Position numbers and translations under genes: made by a program | The notes under the pieces: model-generated | Told to the model about the DNA's origin: nothing | The model's database searches: none | The model's input: the letters and a program-made list of their open reading frames with translations, nothing else | Origin: Deinococcus sedimenti | GTDB lineage: Bacteria > Deinococcota > Deinococci > Deinococcales > Deinococcaceae | Direction: 5' to 3' | NCBI RefSeq assembly: GCF_014648135.1 | Contig: NZ_BMQN01000001.1 | Location: 310,001 to 374,000, forward strand | DNA length: 64,000 bases | Shown here: in pieces, positions 23,436 through 34,024 of the stretch | Layout of the letters: each line of letters begins with the position of its first letter | How positions within the stretch are numbered: the first letter of the stretch is position 1

Positions 23436-23873
23436 AACACCATTTCCCTCCGAACACTGCTCACGGCCAGAGAGAAACTCCCCCTGCGTTCTGATGATCG
23501 GATAGAGCATGTGCTGGAGCGGTTTCGGGTACCGTTCGGTGCGATGCGAACCGGGAAGGGTGTGTCGCACCTTCAGCGCCACAATCTGGTGTTCTGATTC
23601 ATTGATGGCCGTCTCGACAGCATTGAGGTGCTGACCAGTGCCCATCACGGTCTGTCTGACCTCGTGCACTGGTGTGGCTTCGACCCCTTCTCCGGCGATC
23701 TCCTGGGGTGGTGCGCTGCACAGGGAATTCCTTTGACCCTGATGAAAGAGGAAGATGGCGGGCAGCTCTGGGAAGCTCCCTCTGGAGCCCTGATCGCGCT
23801 TCAGGAGGGGAAGCTGTGGAACGTCACCCTCACCGTGCATAGTTCACCCGCAGATCGGTCAGCCGACGCGTGA
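23436..23873 (+). pseudogene. Broken hypothetical gene with internal in-frame stop
   Basis: One frame reads as protein on both sides of a single TGA at 23595-23597: before it comes REKLPLRSDDRIEHVLERF and HLQRHNLVF, after it FIDGRLDSIEVLTSAHHGL, FDPFSGDLLGWCAAQG and a C-terminal domain ending at 23873. The LxxRxDDxIExVLExF start and the F-DGRL text look like a small conserved two-part protein family, but I cannot name it. No ATG, GTG or TTG opens the frame before 23436, so the 5' end also seems lost. The part after the stop could still start at GTG 23628 (81 residues). Confidence 0.5.
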
Positions 23874-23895
23874 TGTTCTGGTGCGACAATCAGCC

Positions 23896-24915
23896 ATGAG
23901 ATCCGGAAGACTGTGGGGGGTGGGGGCGGCGCTGGCGCTGGGCGCGTGGGTCCTCTCGACCAGACGCGCCGCCTCGTATGCCCGGCTGCACCCAGAGTTG
24001 CGCTCTCCGTTCGTGCGCTTCCGCTCGCCGCCGTTCACGCCGGGTGTCGTGGCGGTCATGGGGGCATTGCAGGCCCGCGCGAAGGCTCCTGCGCTGCCGG
24101 ACGGCGTGACGGTGGAGGAGCGGCGTATTCCCGGCCCGCCCGGTGCGCCGGACGTGACGGTGTTCGTGTACCGACCCCCGAACCTCCCAGCTGGGGCGGC
24201 GGCGATCCTGAACATCCACGGGGGCGGGTATGTGACCGGCTCGGCGGCGGCGTCCCACCCGCAGAGTGCCGCGTACGCACGGGAGTTGGGTGTGGTCGTG
24301 GTGGGCGTCGAGTACCGCCTCGCGCCGGGCACGCCGTTCCCCGGACCGCTGGAGGACTGTTACGCCGCCCTGACCTGGATGGTCCGCGAGGCAGAGGCGC
24401 TGGGCCTCAACCCGGCCCGCATCGCCCTCGTCGGCGACAGCGCCGGGGGCGGACTGGCCGCCGCGCTGGCGCAACTCGCGCACGACCGGGGAGAGGTCAC
24501 CCCCGCGTTCCAGCTGCTGTACTACCCCATGCTGGACGACCGCACCACCCTGAATGCCGATCACGCCGGGCGGGGCGAATTCATCTGGCGGCCCGCGTCG
24601 AACGTGCTGGGCTGGACGTCGTACCTGGGCCGCCCACCCCACCCGGACCGCGCCCCGGCGTACGCCGCGCCCGCCCGCCGCGCCGACCTCACAGGCCTGC
24701 CGCCCGCGTGGATCGGGGTCGGCACCCTCGACCTCTTCCACGAAGAGGACCGGGACTACGCCCGGCGACTCCAGGCCGCCGGGGTGCCCTGCGAATACGT
24801 GGAGGTGCCCGGCGCGTACCACGCCTTCGAACGCTTCGCGCCGGACTCCGCGGTCGCGCGTGAATTCACGGCGTCGGCAATCAGCGCCCTGCGGGGAGGA
24901 TTGAGAATCTCCTGA
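23896..24915 (+). CDS. Alpha/beta hydrolase, hormone-sensitive lipase (HSL) family esterase
   Basis: 339 residues. The oxyanion motif HGGGYVTGS (about residues 103-111), nucleophile elbow VGDSAGGGLAAAL (about 179), acid in GTLDLFHEEDRDY and base His in GAYHAFERF are the complete HSL/esterase family IV set. An N-terminal hydrophobic stretch (residues 6-21) could be a membrane anchor or signal. It hydrolyses a carboxylic ester of unknown identity. The ATG at 23896 is preferred to a GTG five codons earlier, because a GACAAT box ends five bases before it. Confidence 0.85.
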   Translation: MRSGRLWGVGAALALGAWVLSTRRAASYARLHPELRSPFVRFRSPPFTPGVVAVMGALQARAKAPALPDGVTVEERRIPGPPGAPDVTVFVYRPPNLPAGAAAILNIHGGGYVTGSAAASHPQSAAYARELGVVVVGVEYRLAPGTPFPGPLEDCYAALTWMVREAEALGLNPARIALVGDSAGGGLAAALAQLAHDRGEVTPAFQLLYYPMLDDRTTLNADHAGRGEFIWRPASNVLGWTSYLGRPPHPDRAPAYAAPARRADLTGLPPAWIGVGTLDLFHEEDRDYARRLQAAGVPCEYVEVPGAYHAFERFAPDSAVAREFTASAISALRGGLRIS

Positions 24916-24932
24916 ATGGCAGCGGGCTTAGG

Positions 24933-25418
24933 TCAATTGCCGTACACGATGAAGACATCAGCCGTCTTGGCCCTGCTGGCCCCTTCCCGCTGAGACCCCA
25001 TGGAGATGTACTTCCCGTTTTTCGTGGCGTATACGAGGAACTCCGCGCCACTCATGCGTGATTTCGGGATGACGTTGTACTTGCCGTAGGCCGCCTGAGC
25101 GTACCCGAACGCGCGGGTCTTGTAGATCAGGTCGTGGAAGGTCGAGCCCCAGTTCCGTGCGCCGTAGATCTCGATCCACTTCACGGAAATGCCCTGTGCG
25201 CGCGCGTTCGCCATGATGTCGGCTTTCAGTTGCTGCGCCCCAGTGTCGCAGGCTTGCTGCAGGTACGCGGAGCCAGAACTGGACGGGTACGTGATTTTCA
25301 CCAGCCCATTGAAGGCGTGGGTGGGTTTGGTGACGCAGGTGGTGGCGGACAGTCCGTTCCCGGTCATTCCAGTGAGGGCGAGGGCCGCAGTCCAAGCGGT
25401 GAGAGAACGTGCATTCAT
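24933..25418 (-). CDS. Secreted hypothetical protein
   Basis: 161 residues from the ATG at 25418, which has AAGGAGG seven bases upstream. The signal peptide is residues 1-25 (hydrophobic, ending GLSATTC). The mature part has two Cys (TTCVTKP and QQACDTG) and the text AFGYAQAAYGKYNVIPKSRMSGAEFLVYATKNGKYIS (in pieces), suggesting a compact periplasmic or extracellular domain. I do not recognise the family. It is convergent with the esterase gene, only 17 bp apart. GC content is a little lower than in the neighbours. Confidence 0.6.
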   Translation of the reverse strand: MNARSLTAWTAALALTGMTGNGLSATTCVTKPTHAFNGLVKITYPSSSGSAYLQQACDTGAQQLKADIMANARAQGISVKWIEIYGARNWGSTFHDLIYKTRAFGYAQAAYGKYNVIPKSRMSGAEFLVYATKNGKYISMGSQREGASRAKTADVFIVYGN

Positions 25419-25640
25419 GGTGACCTCCTTCGGGACATGCAGCGTAGGAACGCCATATGTCAACCCTCTGAGAGGTGGCAAAGCGGGCCCTCACGACCAT
25501 GAGGACCTCTCATCTGACTGGGCGTCTTTCTGCCTGCTGGGCGCCCATCCGGCCTGCCCGGGCTGAGCCCATACGTGAGAAGGTCATGGAATCTGAACCT
25601 TCCAGCCGCTCCACTACTCCTGCCATCACCGCCCTACCAG

Positions 25641-26549
25641 TTAGTCAGGCGACGTCAACTGATGCAGGAGCCGAGTCCATAGGGTCAGCGCTGACACCTG
25701 ACTTAGCCCCGTGAACTGCGCGTCCCCCACCTCGATGACGGTCCACGCGCCGGAGTCCAGCTGCCCCACATCCACACTCAGGTACGGCACGTCAAGGCGC
25801 AGACTGGCCTGCACGGCGCACCGGAGCATCTGCGTTTCCTCTGCCGGGTCCAGTTGGCGCTCCGGCGCCTGTTCCTCCCAGTAGAAGCCGTACGCCAGGA
25901 CGTGATGCCTGAAGAGAAAGACACGGAATTCACGTCCCAGTGGAAACTGATCGTATGTGGTCGTGATGCGGCGCAGCGCCACCACTTCCCGCAGCACGAC
26001 GTGACCACGTGAACGGCCCGGTCGGGCCAGCAGGTCACGGGCCAGACGCTGCACCTGCGCGTCATCCTGGGCCACGCAGGCGTCCCATCCCTCCTCCTTA
26101 CTGGACTTGACGCCTCCCTTGAGAAACACCGGAAAGCCCAGCGTGCAGGCTGCCGCCTCCAGTTAGGCCGGGTCGGTCACCACCACGCTCCGGGGCGTCA
26201 GATCAGCCAGGAGCGGGTAGAAACGCGGGAATTCCATGGCTGTCCGGTTCTGCTCCGGGCTGTTCACCAGGAAGATGTTGTGGCGCCGCGCGGCGTCGTA
26301 CACAGCCCGGTACCGTTCCGGCGTGGGAATGTACCCCACCCACACTCCCTGAACGGGTTCGGCGAACACTGGGACGTACGCGAATGCGCCTTCCAGCTGC
26401 GGGTCATCGTCCAGGGCGTCGGGCAGAGGAACGATGCGGCACCCCAGCAGACGGGCAGTGTCGGTCATCAACGTCAGTTCTCGCCCGTTGGTGGTGGTCT
26501 CATCCCGGAATTCAGCCTCGCTGAAGACGACGATCTGCATGACGTCCAT
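25641..26549 (-). pseudogene. ATP-grasp domain protein gene interrupted by an in-frame stop
   Basis: The minus-strand frame is continuous from ATG 26549 to 25641 apart from one TAA at 26165-26163. The N-terminal part (MQIVVFSEAEFRDE, then VNSPEQNRTAMEFPRFYPLL) looks like a pre-ATP-grasp domain. After the stop the frame goes on LEAAACTLGFPVFLKGGVKS, a typical ATP-grasp lysine strand, then VLREVVALRRI, EFRVFLFRHHVLAYGFYW and YLSVDVGQLDSGAWTVIEVGD, the metal-binding core. A single C-to-T change (CAA to TAA) would explain the break. Together the halves give about 302 residues, normal for a stand-alone ATP-grasp ligase. Confidence 0.65.
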
Positions 26550-26655
26550 TGAAGCAGAGGTGGACGGACGCCGTGGCCGCGTGTGACGGTGCTGGAGCGG
26601 TCCCCGTCTCGATTCCGGGTGAATGAACTCCGGGGGGTGCGGTACAGGGCGGTGG

Positions 26656-27609
26656 TCAGACGGGGATGTTCACCCTGGGTCGGATCGGGACTTCCTCGCG
26701 GTGGCGTTCGATCACGAGGCCCACGTCGCTCAGCGTGACGGTGTCCAGCATGGGCTGGTAGTACTGAATGCGGCGGGCGACGGCGGGCAGGTGGTACGTC
26801 CAGTACAGGCCCATCAGCGGGTTGATCCACAGTTCGCTGCCGTGGGTGCGACTGGTGGCGTGGTGGTTGCCGTACTGCCCGTTGATGGCGCTGACGATGC
26901 TGCTGTTCACGATGCTGGTGTAGCGGGGCATCATCTGGAAGACGGCCTCGCAGGCGTCCTTGTACTTCTGCACGGGCGGCATGTCGGGTGTGAGGCTGAA
27001 CGCGCCCAGGTACGCGCCGCTGCGGGGCATTTCGGCGGTGGCTTCCAGGTAGTCGGCGTGCGAGACGCCGTGGAAGTGGTCTACGCCGAAGCCCAGGCAG
27101 GCGAGCAGCTTTTTCGGACCGCGTAGTTCGTTCACGGCGACGAGACTGGTGGCGTCCTCGTGCGGGGTGCCCAGCCCGGACTCGTCACCGCGCATGAGTG
27201 AATCGGTGCCGCCGTCCACGAGGATGACTGTGTCGATGTTCAGGTGGTTCACGAGGGCCTCGTAAGCGCTCTTCAGCGGCTGCACGCCCACCTTCCGCAG
27301 CGCGTACACGGTGCCCGGTTCGCCCTGAGTGACCAGCCATCGGCTCAGCCAGTATTCCGGGAAGTACTCGCCGGGCTGCGCGTTCAGGTCCGGCGTGACC
27401 GGCACCACCGCGTGCGGCAGCGGGCCGTTCGGGCTGAGGCCCAGGCTGGTGAAGGAGTAGTTCGCCAGGGTCACCTCCTTTCCATCGGCCTTCAGGGCGA
27501 AGTACAGCGGCAGCCCGCAGAACACGTCGAACCCGCCGCCCATCCCGGCGATCAGCACGCGGCGCGAGTCCTGAAGTTCCCGGAAGAAGGGCGGCTGAAG
27601 GGAATTCAT
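26656..27609 (-). CDS. DUF1152 domain-containing protein
   Basis: 317 residues. VLIAGMGGGFDVFCGLPLYFAL near the N-terminus, ILVDGGTDSLMRGDESGLGTP in the middle and the HFHGVSHADYLEATAEM segment match the DUF1152 family found in bacteria and archaea. The glycine-rich start suggests a nucleotide- or sugar-binding Rossmann-like domain, but no activity is known. It stands next to a nucleoside hydrolase on the same strand, with 93 bp between them. Confidence 0.75.
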   Translation of the reverse strand: MNSLQPPFFRELQDSRRVLIAGMGGGFDVFCGLPLYFALKADGKEVTLANYSFTSLGLSPNGPLPHAVVPVTPDLNAQPGEYFPEYWLSRWLVTQGEPGTVYALRKVGVQPLKSAYEALVNHLNIDTVILVDGGTDSLMRGDESGLGTPHEDATSLVAVNELRGPKKLLACLGFGVDHFHGVSHADYLEATAEMPRSGAYLGAFSLTPDMPPVQKYKDACEAVFQMMPRYTSIVNSSIVSAINGQYGNHHATSRTHGSELWINPLMGLYWTYHLPAVARRIQYYQPMLDTVTLSDVGLVIERHREEVPIRPRVNIPV

Positions 27610-27702
27610 CTGCGTCCATTCTCGCAGGCGGTGAGGGAGGCCGCCGCCCAGGTTCGCAGTCCGCTCGCGACTGCCGGGAACCGGGTTCTGGTTCGATCTC
27701 GG

Positions 27703-28641
27703 TTACGCCGGGTACGTCCCGATCCGGTCGCGCAGCAGTTCGAAGAAGCCGTCGGCTTTCACGTGGGTCATGACCTGTGCGTTGGGGGCGTTCCCGGTGA
27801 CGTGCCAGAGGTCGGCGACGGTGCGGCCGTGGCTGGGGCCGCCGCTCAGGTCGATCTGGACGTGCATGGGTTGCACGGTGAACAGGTCGGGGCGCAGCAG
27901 GTACGCGACGGTCAGCGGGTCGTGCAGCGCGCCGCCGTCCCAGCCGTAGCGGTCGCGGTGGTGTTCGGCGAAGAACGCGAGCAGGTCGGCGACGAACGCG
28001 CCGGTGGGGGTGCCCAGGTCGCGGAACGTGGCCACGCGGGCGGGGTGCGCGATGGCCTGATGACTGGCGTTCAGGCCGATCATGGTCAGCGGCACGCCAC
28101 TGCTGAAGACGACGTGCGCGGCGTGCGGGTCGGCCAGGGCGTTGAATTCGGCGGCGGGTGTCCAGTTGCCGGTGTCGGTGCTGCCGCCCATCCACACCAC
28201 CTCCCGCACCAGCGGAACGATGTCCGGGGCGAGGCGGAACGCCAGCGCGACATTGGTCAGGGGTCCGGTGGGCACCAGGGTGATCTGGCCGGGGTGGGCG
28301 CGGACGGTGCGGATGATGAACGCGGCGGCGTGCTCGTCTTCCGTGCCGCGCGTGGGCGCGGGCAGGTGGGGGCCGTCCAGGCCGCTCTCGCCGTGCACGG
28401 CTTCCGCGCTGATGCGGTCCTGCACCAGCGGGCGGTCCGCTCCGGCGTACACGGGCACGTCGGACCGGGCGATCTGGCGGGTGATCAGGGCGTTGCGGGT
28501 GGTGCGGTCCAGGCCCACGTTCCCGAACACGGTGGTCAGGCCCAGCACGCGCAGTTCCGGACTGGCCAGCGCCAGGAGGATGTTCACGGCGTCGTCGTGA
28601 CCGGGGTCGAGATCCAGGATGACGGGGCGGGGCGCGGTCAT
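27703..28641 (-). CDS. Nucleoside hydrolase (IunH/RihA type)
   Basis: 312 residues. The Asp cluster near the N-terminus reads ILDLDPGHDDAVNILLAL, a small variant of the classic DTDPGxDDA that binds the catalytic calcium. Later motifs are VYAGADRPL, LVPTGPLTNVALA, VVWMGGSTDTGNWTPAAEFN and the C-terminal LHDPLTVAYLL, all typical of inosine-uridine nucleoside hydrolases. It splits ribonucleosides into base and ribose for salvage. A CATACT box lies seven bases before the ATG. Confidence 0.9.
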   Translation of the reverse strand: MTAPRPVILDLDPGHDDAVNILLALASPELRVLGLTTVFGNVGLDRTTRNALITRQIARSDVPVYAGADRPLVQDRISAEAVHGESGLDGPHLPAPTRGTEDEHAAAFIIRTVRAHPGQITLVPTGPLTNVALAFRLAPDIVPLVREVVWMGGSTDTGNWTPAAEFNALADPHAAHVVFSSGVPLTMIGLNASHQAIAHPARVATFRDLGTPTGAFVADLLAFFAEHHRDRYGWDGGALHDPLTVAYLLRPDLFTVQPMHVQIDLSGGPSHGRTVADLWHVTGNAPNAQVMTHVKADGFFELLRDRIGTYPA

Positions 28642-28758
28642 GCCCGTCAGTATGAGTGGTCGTGAACGGCTCTGTCCCCCGCCGGGATACCGGTCGAGCG
28701 TGAACTCATCGTAAGCCTCGTGCCATCTCTGTCAGGGGTTGGTCAGTAGACTGGAACC

Positions 28759-28863
28759 ATGAAAGGCCTGCGTGAATTCGTCGACTGGCTGCGCGAGGTG
28801 CTGACCGGTGGTCCTCAACCTCAGCCGGTTCCGGTTCCCGTGCGCGTGCGTGAGCGCCGCTGA
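28759..28863 (+). CDS. 34-residue small protein, own transcription unit
   Basis: ATG 28759 to TGA 28863. The protein begins MKGLREFVDWLREVLTGG, an amphipathic helix with a hydrophobic face, and continues with a QPQPVPVPVPV-type proline/valine strand and a basic end (VRVRERR). A TAGACT box (28747-28752) lies six bases before the ATG and a strong terminator follows at 28907-28932, so it has its own promoter and end. The codons have the G/C third positions of real local genes. It may be membrane-associated through the helix; function unknown. It is directly upstream of relA/spoT. Confidence 0.6.
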   Translation: MKGLREFVDWLREVLTGGPQPQPVPVPVRVRERR

Positions 28864-28906
28864 CGGGCAGTAAGCGTCCCCCTTCTTCTTCCTGACGTCA
28901 TGTTCC

Positions 28907-28932
28907 CGCCCACCCACGTGGTGGGCGTTTTT
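28907..28932 (+). terminator. Intrinsic terminator of the small-protein gene
   Basis: CGCCCACC (28907-28914), loop CACGT, GGTGGGCG (28920-28927), then TTTTT. This is a textbook Rho-independent terminator placed just before the relA/spoT promoter. Confidence 0.9.
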
Positions 28933-28999
28933 CTGTCTCGCGGGGGCGTGTCTGGTGCACGTCAGGTTCGGCGTGCCGGGGAACGCTATGCTGCGGGGC

Positions 29000-31297
<2,298 letters not shown>

Positions 31298-31325
31298 CCG
31301 ACGACAGGGCCGCAGGAGCAGGCCA

Positions 31326-31344
31326 GGGATGGGCGGCCCATCCC
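31326..31344 (+). terminator. Palindromic hairpin after relA/spoT
   Basis: GGGATGGGC and GCCCATCCC are separated by one base, about 30 bases after the stop. There is no U-run, so its role as terminator is uncertain. Confidence 0.4.
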
Positions 31345-31431
31345 GGACACTCGGCGCCCCGCTCAGCACCGCAGGCGGCACCCCCACAGGCTCCTGAATC
31401 CTGCCGTGGACCGCTGCTCTAGACTGCGCGC

Positions 31432-32430
31432 ATGTCGCAACCCACGCCCGGCCCGCGCCCGGCCCCGCTGACCCTGCTGCCGGACCTGGGGGACCTGCTG
31501 CGGCTCCACCCGCAGTTCAACGCGGGCACCGTCACCGAACTCCTCGCGCACCTGAACGTCCGCGAGGTCCTGTGGGCCAGCAGCGAGGACCCCGACCACC
31601 CGCTGCGGGACGCGCTGCCCGCCGCCGGGACCCTCATCCGCGAGGGCTTCACGGCCGACTGGGCGTGGGCGGACGCGGAGCACGAGCAGCTGCTGGGGTT
31701 CCTGAACCAGTACCCGCAGGCCCGCGAGCGGCTGCGCCGGGCACAGGCGGCAGAGCAGGCCCTCGCGGCGCTGGTCACCGCGCCGCTCAACGCCGCCCGG
31801 ATCACCTCACCCGCCTTCCTGGCCGAGGTGCAGGCCACCCGCGCCGACGTGCGGGCCGCGCTGGACGAGGGACCCGGCACCCGCTGGCGGCACCGCCGCC
31901 TGACCGAACTGGCCGCGCGCCTGACCGGCCAGACGGGCGTGCTGCTGGTGCCGCTCGATGACCTGCCAGACCTGCTGGCGTTGCTGCCCGGCGCGGCCCT
32001 GCCGGACCTCACCGGTTTCCAGGCCGCAGAGGCCAGTCGCGTGCGGGCGCTGGCCGACCGCGCCTGGCAGCTGCACGAGGACGACGACCTGAACGCCCTG
32101 CTGGCCGCCCTGGACCGTGAAGCCGGGGACCGGGTCACTCCCCGCGCGGAACTGGAGGCCGCCGCGGCCGGCATTCACCTCGCCGTGGGGGACCTGGAGG
32201 GTGCGCGCGCGCGGCTGGAACGCGCCGCGCACGCCCTGACCGACGATCAGCCGCGCAGTCTGGCCGGGCTGGTTCTCGCCCGCCTGGGGCAGGTGCGGGA
32301 CGCGCTGGGTGACCGGGAACTCGCGCAGCGCACCTACCGCGCCGCGCTGGCCCTGAACCACGCGCCGCAGGTGGCGCGCGACGCCGCCCAGGCCGGACTG
32401 GCCGAGGCGTTCACGCTCACCCTCACCTGA
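31432..32430 (+). CDS. Hypothetical protein with C-terminal TPR-like helices
   Basis: 332 residues, rich in Ala, Leu and Arg, without signal peptide or membrane segments. The last 110 residues form TPR-like pairs ([20 protein letters not shown] and [20 protein letters not shown]). The N-terminal part ([20 protein letters not shown]) is not recognised. TAGACT at 31420-31425 lies six bases before the ATG, so the mRNA is probably leaderless. The convergent DUF2071 gene begins 17 bp after the stop. A scaffold role is possible, but no function can be assigned. Confidence 0.65.
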   Translation: MSQPTPGPRPAPLTLLPDLGDLLRLHPQFNAGTVTELLAHLNVREVLWASSEDPDHPLRDALPAAGTLIREGFTADWAWADAEHEQLLGFLNQYPQARERLRRAQAAEQALAALVTAPLNAARITSPAFLAEVQATRADVRAALDEGPGTRWRHRRLTELAARLTGQTGVLLVPLDDLPDLLALLPGAALPDLTGFQAAEASRVRALADRAWQLHEDDDLNALLAALDREAGDRVTPRAELEAAAAGIHLAVGDLEGARARLERAAHALTDDQPRSLAGLVLARLGQVRDALGDRELAQRTYRAALALNHAPQVARDAAQAGLAEAFTLTLT

Positions 32431-32447
32431 TCACCGCCAGTACCTGA

Positions 32448-33182
32448 TCACCCCTGCTTCCGGGCGGGGAGGCGCAGCGGCTCACGCCACCACGCGGTCA
32501 CGTCCAGCCGCTCGGCGTGCAGCAGGTGGGGCGGGCCGCTCAGGTCGAAACCCAGGCCGTGGCCCAGTGTGTTCACGCGGATGTCGGCCTGCGCGGCCCG
32601 CAGCGGCCAGGGCACGTGATGAATGCGTCCGCGGTACACGCGGCCCGCCGCGTCCGCGCTGAACAGCAGCAGCCGGTCCGTCACCCACGCCTCCAGACTG
32701 TTCGGGTCCGGGTCGAGTACTGGTCCGGTGGGCCGGTACGCACCAGCGAACGCGCCCGGTCCGGTCCGCAAATCCGTTCGCACACTCGCGTAGCGGGTGA
32801 CGTCCCCGCTGCGGTCCACCCACATGCGCGCCTGCCGGTAGGGCAGGTGAAAGAACGTGCGGGCCAGCGCGGCGGCCAGGGGCTGCGTGACGTCCAGCGA
32901 GTAGAACCACACGCCCGGCTCGCCGTTCACGGTCACGTATGTCCGCAGGTTCAGCTCCGGAAAGGCACTCAGGCCCGGCACGGCGGGCACGAGGCGCGGC
33001 GCGACGTCCTCCATCCGGAAGGGCACGGCCGCCACGTACGCGTGGCCGGCGCGGGTGTCCACCTTCACGCCGGGCGGCAGGGTCGCCTGCACCGCCCCGG
33101 GCGGCACCTCCCAGTGCATGAAGCAGAGATCCAGCCAGCGCATCCGCAGCACCCAGGGCGTCATGTCCGCAGTGCAGCACAT
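32448..33182 (-). CDS. DUF2071 (YqjF-like) family protein
   Basis: 244 residues. The text WLDLCFMHWEVPPGAVQATL, VAAVPFRMEDV, FPELNLRTYVTVNGEPGVWFYSLDV and ARTFFHLPYRQARM is diagnostic of DUF2071, an acetoacetate-decarboxylase-like fold. No substrate is known for the bacterial members. The ATG at 33182 is chosen because GGAGG lies five bases before it; the frame extends to 33242, and another ATG lies six codons inside. Confidence 0.85.
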   Translation of the reverse strand: MCCTADMTPWVLRMRWLDLCFMHWEVPPGAVQATLPPGVKVDTRAGHAYVAAVPFRMEDVAPRLVPAVPGLSAFPELNLRTYVTVNGEPGVWFYSLDVTQPLAAALARTFFHLPYRQARMWVDRSGDVTRYASVRTDLRTGPGAFAGAYRPTGPVLDPDPNSLEAWVTDRLLLFSADAAGRVYRGRIHHVPWPLRAAQADIRVNTLGHGLGFDLSGPPHLLHAERLDVTAWWREPLRLPARKQG

Positions 33183-33393
33183 TCCACCCTCCAGCCACCA
33201 GGGACAGGGAAGAACATGTGAACTGACCCAAGTGCGGACCAACCCTGCGTGAACACCGCCTTGGTGGAGTTATCAGGTGCGTGGCCCGGCAACCTTCTAA
33301 CCTGACGACGTCTGACTCGCCTGATCGGTCGGCGCCCTGGCAGCAGGACGCGGAACCGGCGGCCAACCACACCACTTCACAGGAGGCACCACC

Positions 33394-33852
33394 ATGACCA
33401 TGACCAATGAGAACGTCCTCGATAAACTCCAGTACATCCTCGGCACCCTGCGCGACGGCGAGAAGGGCTTCGCGGACGCCGCCGAGCACGCCACCGACCC
33501 CAGCCTGAAGAGTCTGTTCTCCGAGCGGAGCGCCCAGCGCGCCCAGATGGCCAGTGACGTCGAGGCGCACATCGCCCGACTGGGTGACCAGCCCCGCGAG
33601 GGCGGCAGTGTCGGCGCCGCCCTGCACCGTGCGTGGCTGAACGTCCGTGACGCCCTGACCGGCCGCGACGATACCGCCGTGGTCGCCGAAGCGGAACGGG
33701 GCGAGGACGTCGCGGTCGAGAACTACCAGGACGTTCTGAAGGCCGAGGGACTGCCTGCCGACGTGCGCAGCTTCGTGGAAGGCCAGTTCACGAAGGTCAA
33801 GGCCAGCCACGACCAGATCCGTGACATGAAGCACAGCATGGAAGCTCGCTGA
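33394..33852 (+). CDS. PA2169/DUF2383 family four-helix bundle protein
   Basis: 152 residues with AGGAGG eight bases before the ATG. The whole protein is helical: VLDKLQYILGTLRDGEKGFADAAEH, then SLKSLFSERSAQRAQMASDV and a second pair ending MKHSMEAR. It fits the DUF2383 ferritin-like bundle with a Glu-rich core (E22, E51-type positions and the ERGEDVAVENYQDVL helix). Relatives are often stress-induced and may bind metal or lipid. It is flanked by a strong terminator, so it is probably monocistronic. Confidence 0.8.
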   Translation: MTMTNENVLDKLQYILGTLRDGEKGFADAAEHATDPSLKSLFSERSAQRAQMASDVEAHIARLGDQPREGGSVGAALHRAWLNVRDALTGRDDTAVVAEAERGEDVAVENYQDVLKAEGLPADVRSFVEGQFTKVKASHDQIRDMKHSMEAR

Positions 33853-33871
33853 TCCAGCGGCACTGAACCCC

Positions 33872-33914
33872 CAACGGCAGGCCCCCCGCGTTTTCGTCGG
33901 GGGGCCTGCCGTTG
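33872..33914 (+). terminator. Strong terminator after the DUF2383 gene
   Basis: CAACGGCAGGCCCCCCG pairs perfectly with CGGGGGGCCTGCCGTTG across a nine-base loop containing TTTT. It begins 20 bases after the stop. Confidence 0.75.
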
Positions 33915-33915
33915 C

Positions 33916-34022
33916 GCTGTCCTTCTCAGCTGCTCGCTCTGCGGCGCAGGTCTTCGAGTCCGCTCGATTCAGAGGTACTGAGCAACCCCTTCAATACCTC
34001 TGAATCCTGCTGTCAGACCTGT
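33916..34022 (-). repeat. Degenerate copy of the dispersed intergenic repeat
   Basis: Read on the minus strand it has a hairpin (ATTCAGAGGTA ... TACCTCTGAAT), then GAGCGGA, a GCAGAG block and GAGAAGGA, in the same order as the copies at 38.1, 45.6 and 50.5 kb. The arms differ in sequence but still pair. Confidence 0.5.
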
Positions 34023-34024
34023 GA

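Noticed and set aside
23595..23597. TGA in the broken gene read as selenocysteine
   Set aside because: No SECIS-like hairpin directly after it and no redox context; the 5' end is missing too.
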